Below, piece by piece: positions 57,736-64,000 of a stretch of DNA of 64,000 nt. How positions within the stretch are numbered: position 1 is the stretch's first letter; every line of letters starts with the position of its first letter. The stretch spans positions 310,001-374,000 of the forward strand of contig JADLSH010000257.1 of NCBI GenBank assembly GCA_016169945.1, written 5' to 3'. The notes beneath the pieces were generated by a model, which worked only from the letters and a program-made list of their open reading frames with translations, was not told the origin of the DNA and ran no database searches. Made by a program: the position numbers and the translations under genes. This DNA comes from Trachythela sp. YZ-2020. Its lineage: Eukaryota > Cnidaria > Anthozoa > Malacalcyonacea > Clavulariidae.

Positions 57736-59334
57736 TCAGGTTGTATAATCCGCCAAATACGCTGGTTTCTTCTTGTCTCTTCTTGATCTTCTTGGTGGTG
57801 GTAATTCAGGTTGTGGCTTCTCGGTTTGTGGGATTTCTGGTTGTGATAATTCAGCTTCAGCTTGCGGAACTTCAACTGTGCTATAGCGCTCGCCACTCGG
57901 TGTATACTCTTGATTCCCCGTTTCTTCCTCAAGATTCTTCATCAAGTTTTCTCTCTCATTATCTGGAATTATTTCTTCTTCATCGGTATGTCCTCGATGT
58001 TCATTTCCACAAACTAACAAATTCACAAATTTGTACTGGCTTGCGCCACAATAGACTTCCCGACCATCTTTAATTCGTTTGGCTGCGATGCTTGATTCAT
58101 CAACACGAGTTACAATATAGAAGGCCGGTTCGTATGCGGTTGACCATTTGTTTGTTTTCTTCTGCTTCAAGAGGACATGATCACCAACGATGAAGTTGTG
58201 CTCTTTAACGTTTCTCTTGTAAGCGGTGCGGGTCATCTTGTTTTTGTAGTCTACGTCCTTCCGGTTGATTGTGGTATCTTCTGAATTCTTAGGACCTGAT
58301 GATCTAACTTGATGGTCCAATTTGGTCCTCACTGTTCTATTCATCATTGCTTCATATGGCGTTGCACCGGTTGCTGGGTGTGGTGTTGATCGAAATCCAG
58401 TTAACATTTCTTGGATCGCCATGATACCGTTCTGACCTTGTAGGCGTGCGATCTTCTCTGTCTTGTTCAGAAGTTTCATAAAACTTTCCGCCTCACCGTT
58501 TGCCCGTGCGTGTCCTGGGGTAACCCGGTGGTGGTTAAATCCTTCGGTCTCTGCAAACTCTTCAAATTCTTTGGACTGGAATGGTGGTCCGTTGTCGCTT
58601 TCAAGCTGTCTAGGGGTTCCATGAGTGGCAAACATGGCTTTGAGTTTCTCTTTCGTTTGGGAGAAAGATGTTGAGCTGACTCTTGCGACTTCGGGATATC
58701 TTGTTCGTTTGTCGATAGCTACAAGATTATAATGACCATCGGGATATGGTTCTCCAAAGTCCACAGCAATCACATCCCATGGTTTCTTCGGTATCACCGT
58801 CGGTTTTACCGGTTCTTGCTGATGTTGCTTTGTAGTGACTTGACATTCAAAACATTGTCCAACAATCTGTTCCTCCATTGTGTTCATGATCGGAAACCAA
58901 TACTTCTCACGAAGCATCTGTTTGGTCTTGGTCATGCCCAGGTGTCCTAAGTGATGTGCTGCTCTGACAACTTTCCTCTGTAGCCGTGTGGGAATAACAA
59001 TCTGGTCCATCCGGAAAATGATGCCATTCATAGAATACAGCTCGCATCGTATACCATAGAAAGGAATGATGTCAGGGTCCTTCCTGTATTGCTCCCAATC
59101 TCCTCTTAAGATCCTCTCGGACAGTTTCTGGAGTTGGATATCTTTCTGTGTCTCTTCTAGAATGTGATCAAGTACAACAGCATGCTCTTCAGTAACAACT
59201 TGTTTGACAACTCTCTCGACGGTGTCTCGACCGGTCTCTGGTAATGGATGTCTTGATAGGAAGTCGAGTGGATCTGCTTCGTCCTTGCCTGGTTTATGCA
59301 CCAGTTCAAAGTCAACATCTTGCATACCCATCAC
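57736..59334 (-). CDS. Gypsy 2 integrase region
   Basis: 532 codons. The start shows FELVHKPGKDEADPLDFLS, the end of RNase H. Next the zinc domain HHLGHLGMTKT...CFECQ, then the D-D-E core (VDFGEPYPD, SDNGPPF, GEAESFMK), and a basic Pro/Glu-rich tail ending SRRDKKKPAYLA. The true start is upstream in RNase H, cut off by a shift near 59335-59570. This frame by itself is open. Confidence 0.85.
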   Translation of the reverse strand: MMGMQDVDFELVHKPGKDEADPLDFLSRHPLPETGRDTVERVVKQVVTEEHAVVLDHILEETQKDIQLQKLSERILRGDWEQYRKDPDIIPFYGIRCELYSMNGIIFRMDQIVIPTRLQRKVVRAAHHLGHLGMTKTKQMLREKYWFPIMNTMEEQIVGQCFECQVTTKQHQQEPVKPTVIPKKPWDVIAVDFGEPYPDGHYNLVAIDKRTRYPEVARVSSTSFSQTKEKLKAMFATHGTPRQLESDNGPPFQSKEFEEFAETEGFNHHRVTPGHARANGEAESFMKLLNKTEKIARLQGQNGIMAIQEMLTGFRSTPHPATGATPYEAMMNRTVRTKLDHQVRSSGPKNSEDTTINRKDVDYKNKMTRTAYKRNVKEHNFIVGDHVLLKQKKTNKWSTAYEPAFYIVTRVDESSIAAKRIKDGREVYCGASQYKFVNLLVCGNEHRGHTDEEEIIPDNERENLMKNLEEETGNQEYTPSGERYSTVEVPQAEAELSQPEIPQTEKPQPELPPPRRSRRDKKKPAYLADYTT

Positions 59335-59570
59335 CCACTTTTCGATTCTTGGAGGAAGCTTTATGGTAGCTTTGTTAAACAGTGGAATTAGTTTAGTGGC
59401 TTGTGTGCAATGATGATCTTGAACCGTGGTGCCCCGAGGAGGTAGATGCTGAATCTGTTCTTGGCCCAGTGTACTGCTAAGGCGTCCTTTTCGGTCTGAC
59501 TATACCGTTTCTCTACTTCCGTCATCGTACGGCTGATAAAATGAACTGGCTGCAGTCCCTTCTCGGTCTC

Positions 59571-61149
59571 CTAGAATAGTCCCGCAGACAGTCCCTCATG
59601 ATAGCTGGCTTCAACTCTCACGATTATTGGTCTAGTTGGAATGAAGAAGGCCACAGTGCTTTCGCTAGTGATGCTCGCTTTGACTTTTCTGAATGCTTTT
59701 TCTTCCTTCAACCCCCATTGGAACTTGACATCCTTATGGGTTAATGCTCTCAGCGGTGCAGTAAGCGATGAATATCGAGGGATGAACTTCGACAAATAAC
59801 TGGTCATACCCAAAAAGCTTCGAACCGCCACCTTGGACTCAGGAGCTTTGCTTTCCTGGACCGCTCTGATCTTTTCTGGGCTTGGTTTGAGTCCGTCTTG
59901 GGTGAATCGGTGCCCAAAGAAGTTGATTTCTTTAACACAAAACTGGCATTTCTCGAGATTGAATGTGATTCCAAAATCAGCTGCTCTCTGCAACACGGTT
60001 TCCAATGCTTTGTCGTACTCCACCGATCAAGATGTAATCTCCTGGCTAAGACATCCCCGTATGTCCCCAAACATGCGGTGCATTGCTTCGTCAAACAGGT
60101 CTTGCGATGATTTCGCCCCGAAGATCAATCTCTTCGCTCTCATGTTGCCCCACGGGGTGCTGAAGGTTGCAATCATTCTTAACTCAGGATCCAGTAGGAG
60201 TTGATGGTAGCCTTGTCTAATATCAAGTTTGGAGAATACGGAACAATCGTGGAATTTGTAAATGAAATATTCGACGGTGGGCCCTTGTATTATTCGATGT
60301 CTCTCCATGAACTGGTTGGGTACCCTTAGGTCGACGCTGGCTCTAATCATGTGTGGTTCTAATTGATCCCTATCCGTTCCACTGAACCTTGGCTTTGGTT
60401 GCACTACAAGTGGTGAACACCATGTTACTGGTTCTCCATTGGGCACTTCTTCAAATATGTCCTCTTCAATACATTGTTCCAGCCATTTTTTCAGTGATTT
60501 CTGTAAATAATAAGGAACTGGTCTTGGCTTTTGAGCAACTGGATTTGCTTCTGGCTTCATGGTAAATTTGGTGTAAAAGTTCTTGTCATTCTTTATGTCT
60601 CTAATCTTCCCAATGCCCTTGAACACTTGATTATACCGATCAGTGATTTCCTTGATTCGTGGATTGTTGTCTTTATTCTCTGTGACCGTTTTGATTCCCG
60701 TTGCTGGGTCTGCGATTCTCATGTTGTTCTTCTGTGTGAACGAACCATCCTCTCTGATCTGCAGCATTCCCAGTTTGATCAAGGTATTCTTGCCAATAAG
60801 TGGAGGTGAATTTATCCTGCCCTTGACTACGACAAATCTTGCCACCGTCCCACATGTCTTATTCTTAACCGTCGCTTTGAACTCTCCTTTCACAGCCAAC
60901 TTGCTTTGCAAAGTGTTCAGTTTTGTCTGACTGGATTGTAGCATTGGTTGGTCTTTACCACATCGGTTCACTATTGCTCTGAACTGGTGTTCGTCCATCA
61001 AATTAACTTCTGCCCCACTATCCGGTTCGGCTCTGACTTCGACATCCTCAATATGTATGGTCACCGTCTTATTATAATTGTCACTTTGAATTTTCTTGAC
61101 TTGTTTAAGATGTCTTACTGCTTGACAGGAAAATTCATCATCTGAGCTT
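59571..61149 (-). pseudogene. Gypsy 2 protease-RT, broken
   Basis: From about 61145 the frame runs through protease (DSGAEVNLMD, near 61020) and RT fingers and palm (LDIRQGYHQL near 60210). It ends at 60027, where the reading switches to a frame at 60023-59571 with the RT thumb (NLEKCQFCVKEINFFGHRFT) and start of RNase H. The D-D catalytic box lies exactly at that switch and is damaged (one Asp codon is gone and bases are missing). An in-frame TAG closes the 59571 frame. Not functional. Confidence 0.8.
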
Positions 61150-62708
61150 CAATCAATCAATCAATCTGTTTAATTAAAACCAATTTGCAGTTTTTAAAGG
61201 AAAAACTGAATTACATGGAGTACTAATATAGTATAAAATTTTATATTAAAATGTACAATCCATAATCTTAATATATATATATATATATTATGTACAATAA
61301 TGTTTATTTAGTTAGGACTGTTAATTAACTATAAAACTAATAATATTTCCTAGTCACGAAGTTCTTTAACCGTTCAGTGGTTTCTGGCCATAAAATTTGT
61401 TCGACCGTTCTGTCATTCCTTAAGTCATAATCGTGAGTTTTTACCCCGGGACGAATTTCCATAATTTTGGTCAAAGGGTTGTAGGGTGAAGCATCACGTC
61501 GCAAAGATTCGACGAATTTCTTGCAAGAGATGTCTCTACGAGTACTCAAATACTGTAAGTTTGAAATTTCCAGGGCTTCATCATATAACAGATCTGGATA
61601 AGCTATTCTCAATGCTCTCTTTTGAACAGATTCGAGAATGTCAGATAATGATTTAGGTATTGACGACCACACAGGGGATGCATATTCAATTCTGGATCTA
61701 ATGAATGATATATATATTTGTACAATGTGTGATGCTTGAAGACCAGCCTTTTTTAACAGACGCAATGCGTATAAGCGAGAATTTGCCTTTTACAATACCA
61801 TGTCAACATGAGTATTCCATGACAAGTCGTTTGATATCCATACACCTAGGAGCTTGAAAGAGAACACAGTTTCCACCGGTTTACCTGCAACATAGATCGG
61901 GTTTTCATCATCAGATCCTTTATATTTAAGAAAGTTGATCAACATCTGTTTGCATTTCTTATAATTTAGTTCCATTCCGCGTTCTGAAGGGTAGTCCGAG
62001 ATTTCATTTACGACTAATGGCATTAAACTGGGTGAAAAACGTGGTATAATCTCTAAGGCCGAGGTGTCATCCACAAACTTGATCCTACCAGGCCAGTTTT
62101 TGAGTAAAGAATTAATGAGAACAGCAAACAATAATGGACCCAACTTTGTACCTTGTGGTAAGCCACCATTTGTTTTCTTCCAAGAGGACATAGAAGTTCC
62201 CACCCGGACACGTTGTTCGCGATCGCAGAGGAAGGCTTTAATCCACCGAATTATAGAGGGATGGATACCAAGCAGGGTTAACTCTTTAATAATAACATTG
62301 TGATCTACTAGATCAAAACCTTTCTTAAAATCTGCAAGGAACAATCTAGCAGTAGAAGAACCTCTCTCAAGAGCAACCAAGATTGAATGTAAAAGGTACA
62401 CCAAAGCGTGGGTTGTTGATTTCTTCGGGAGTGCAAATTATTTAGTGTCAAGTTTATTTACAACTTCAGGAAAAAATTTGTCCAAAGTACAATCCTCCAT
62501 AACTTTGGCGATCTGAGATGTTAAAGATATTGGTCGTAGGTCGTCTTCAATACTCTTTGGGGGTGATACCTTAGGGACAGGCATTACAATAGATCTCTTC
62601 AATGCCTTCGGGAAGGTGCCTTGTGTCATGGATGAGTTGAAAATGTCCGAGATAACTGGGGCAAGCTCAAAGGCAAATGTTTTCAGGATTTTATTTGGAA
62701 ACATGTAA
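61150..62708 (-). mobile_element. 5'-truncated LINE inserted in gypsy 2
   Basis: Three minus-strand frames of a LINE RT: 62704-62438 (RT fingers, PVPKVSPP), 62404-61790 (palm with FKKGFDLVDH, GLPQGTKLGPLLF and catalytic FVDDTS) and 61765-61337 (C-terminus, SRIEYASPVWSS). They are separated by a stop and frame changes. The 3' tail is (aatc)n at 61150-61166. No endonuclease, so 5'-truncated. It lies between gypsy gag and protease, which were continuous before. Decayed. Confidence 0.85.
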
Positions 62709-62711
62709 TGT

Positions 62712-63659
62712 TATTTGGATTGCTGTATCTGTTGCTTCTTCTGACGTTTTCTTGATTGATCGCTTTTGCTTTTGGGATACCTGTTGATTGAACTCTTGCT
62801 CGTGACTTGGTTTTCCCCGATCGCCTTTTGATGTATCCGATTTACTTGATCTGCATACTACCGCAAAGTGATTATACTTCTGACATTTCTTGCACTTCTT
62901 GCCATACGCTGGACAATTCTTTCCGTTGATGTGTGTCCCTGTTTGTCCACAGTAGTTGCATGGTTGTGTTCGACGTCCCAACGGTTTCCCTACGTACGGT
63001 GTTCGTCTTTTTCTGTATCGTCCTTCGTTGTTTACATACTTTACTTCGTCACACCCGGGTAATTTCATATTGCGTACTTGAAGCGATGTATCCTCCATTT
63101 GAGCCGCTTCCGTGAGAAATTGTGACAGATTCCACTTCTTGCTGATAGCCTTTTGAATTAGTACTCGATTGTGAGTCGTTTGAATAAGGTGTTCTAGAAT
63201 TCGTTCGTCAGAGTTCCCTTCGAATTCGCAATCATTAGCCTTCTCTCTCAGTCGACTTGCATATGCCGCTATTGTTTCGCCGTGGTTTGGTCGAAGTTTA
63301 AGGAACAAATATCTTGCGTGATGTTTGTTCTTCTTCGGTGTGATATAGTCATTCAGTTTTGTCTTCAGCTTATCGAATTCATTGAGTACCTCTGCTGGAT
63401 TAGGCAAGCTTTTCTCAAGTCTGGCTATCTCTTTGCCGCCATAAATAATTAGTGCGTCTTTCTTGTCGATCGGGTCGCTTATTTTAAAATAACGAAGCTC
63501 TCGTTCGATTTCTTCTAACCAATCGTCCCGCGCTTTACCCGTAGTAATCTGATCGTCTCCTGGTGCGAAAGGTCGTATTTTCAGGTTTCTTGTTTCTGTT
63601 ATTACACGAATAGTCGATGCTTCGGCATTTGCCGCTTCTTGTTGTCCGCTATCAGACAT
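62712..63659 (-). CDS. Gypsy 2 gag, C-terminus cut by LINE
   Basis: ATG at 63657-63659 in good context, about 315 codons until LINE sequence begins near 62708. A capsid-like helical region covers residues 40-200. Two zinc knuckles (CNYCGQTGTHINGKNC and CKKCQKYNHFAVVC) sit near residues 234-270, followed by a Lys-rich tail. The frame continued into protease at 61149 before LINE insertion. Confidence 0.85.
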
Positions 63660-63757
63660 TGTTTGTCGATTTCTTCGAGTGTTCTTGACGTTGTTACTCG
63701 AAAACTATTTCATACTTCGCTGCAAAATGCGAGTCTTTACTGACTATAACAGCTTTT

Positions 63758-63770
63758 ATCCTCGTCGCCA
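63758..63770 (-). promoter_or_regulatory. Primer-binding site, tRNA-Ser-like
   Basis: On the minus strand tggcgacgaggat lies one base inside the LTR and matches the complement of a typical animal tRNA-Ser(GCT) 3' end with CCA. Used to prime reverse transcription. Confidence 0.65.
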
Positions 63771-63771
63771 A

Positions 63772-63918
63772 TGTAATGACCTCAACTCACCGAAGATATA
63801 CAAATGTGTTTAATGAAAATACTTCAAGCCTTATATACAAGCCAACAACAACACGTTGAAAATGGAATACTAATTCATGCATACTAATGAGCTAATACTA
63901 ATTATACCGGATACTACA
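63772..63918 (-). repeat. 5' LTR of gypsy element 2 (147 bp)
   Basis: Begins tgtaatgacctcaactcacc and ends ggatactaca on the plus strand, followed by ctgat. A 22-bp segment (with attcatgcatactaatgagc) is extra compared with the other LTR; one of the two has changed since insertion. Confidence 0.9.
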
Positions 63919-64000
63919 CTGATGGTAATTTTTTCTTTATTTTACTAATTATTCTAATTAAGTAAACTTACAAAAAGGTTATGATGTTGACAAAAACCTC

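Larger units (their letters stand above)
57440..63918 (-). mobile_element. Ty3/gypsy LTR retrotransposon 2, nested LINE
   Basis: Full-length insertion: LTRs at 57440-57564 and 63772-63918, 5-bp target duplication ctgat at 57435-57439 and 63919-63923. Order on the minus strand: LTR, primer-binding site, gag, (LINE), protease-RT, RNase H, integrase, polypurine tract, LTR. The right LTR has about 22 extra bases. It lies upstream of the exon at 57315 of the minus-strand matrix gene, likely in its intron. Stops and frameshifts make it inactive. Confidence 0.9.

Overview
This window looks like AT-rich genomic DNA from an invertebrate animal. The signs are spliced genes with GT..AG introns, CR1/L2-like LINEs, Ty3/gypsy and Penelope-like retroelements, many MITEs, and a matrix-type gene joining a collagen XV/XVIII-like trimerisation segment to fibrinogen-like domains. 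A cnidarian, probably anthozoan, fits best, but this is an inference from gene style and not proven. No prokaryotic genes, CRISPR arrays or rRNA genes were seen.

Host genes. (1) Two tandem plus-strand genes encode gamma-butyrobetaine dioxygenase-like (BBOX1-like) 2-oxoglutarate/Fe(II) oxygenases. Copy 2 is complete: five exons between 26639 and 43732, 436 codons, with a 10-kb first intron. Copy 1 (1156-5236) has exons 2-5 in the window; its first exon lies to the left or was never copied. The two genes sit in a segmental duplication (about 232-6265 and 35467-46375). Copies of the same DNA with and without insertions make it possible to read empty and filled transposon sites. (2) A minus-strand, multi-exon gene for a probable secreted matrix protein spans 48122-57315 and continues to the right. 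It has a fibrinogen-like domain, a collagen XV/XVIII-like trimerisation segment, a coiled coil, and a contactin-associated-protein-type fibrinogen-like domain.

Mobile DNA dominates the rest. From 8.6 to 24.3 kb lies a rearranged nest. A CR1/L2-like LINE (ORF2 at 8739-11725 minus) has its ORF1 split: the C-terminal part is at 11734-13295 (minus) and the N-terminal part at 19548-20015 (plus). A gypsy element (20016-24305) inserted in ORF1 with target duplication CCCAT. A later inversion of about 10.8 kb broke the gypsy 3' LTR: 12 bp remain at 24294-24305 and the other 178 bp are at 13296-13473. The pieces share CTAT and together equal the intact 186-bp 5' LTR. A second gypsy element (57440-63918, minus, TSD CTGAT) lies in an intron or upstream part of the matrix gene and is itself interrupted by a LINE.

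Three arrays of a 19-bp minisatellite (8132-8560, 16597-17269, 17773-18460) are stop-free in all three minus-strand frames and produce long false ORFs. Several MITEs have readable target duplications: hAT-like (8 bp), pogo/mariner-like (TA), Kolobok/piggyBac-like (TTAA) and Harbinger-like (TTA). Two tRNA-derived SINEs, a foldback-like element with arms near 0.9-1.1 kb, and several long perfect palindromes complete the window.
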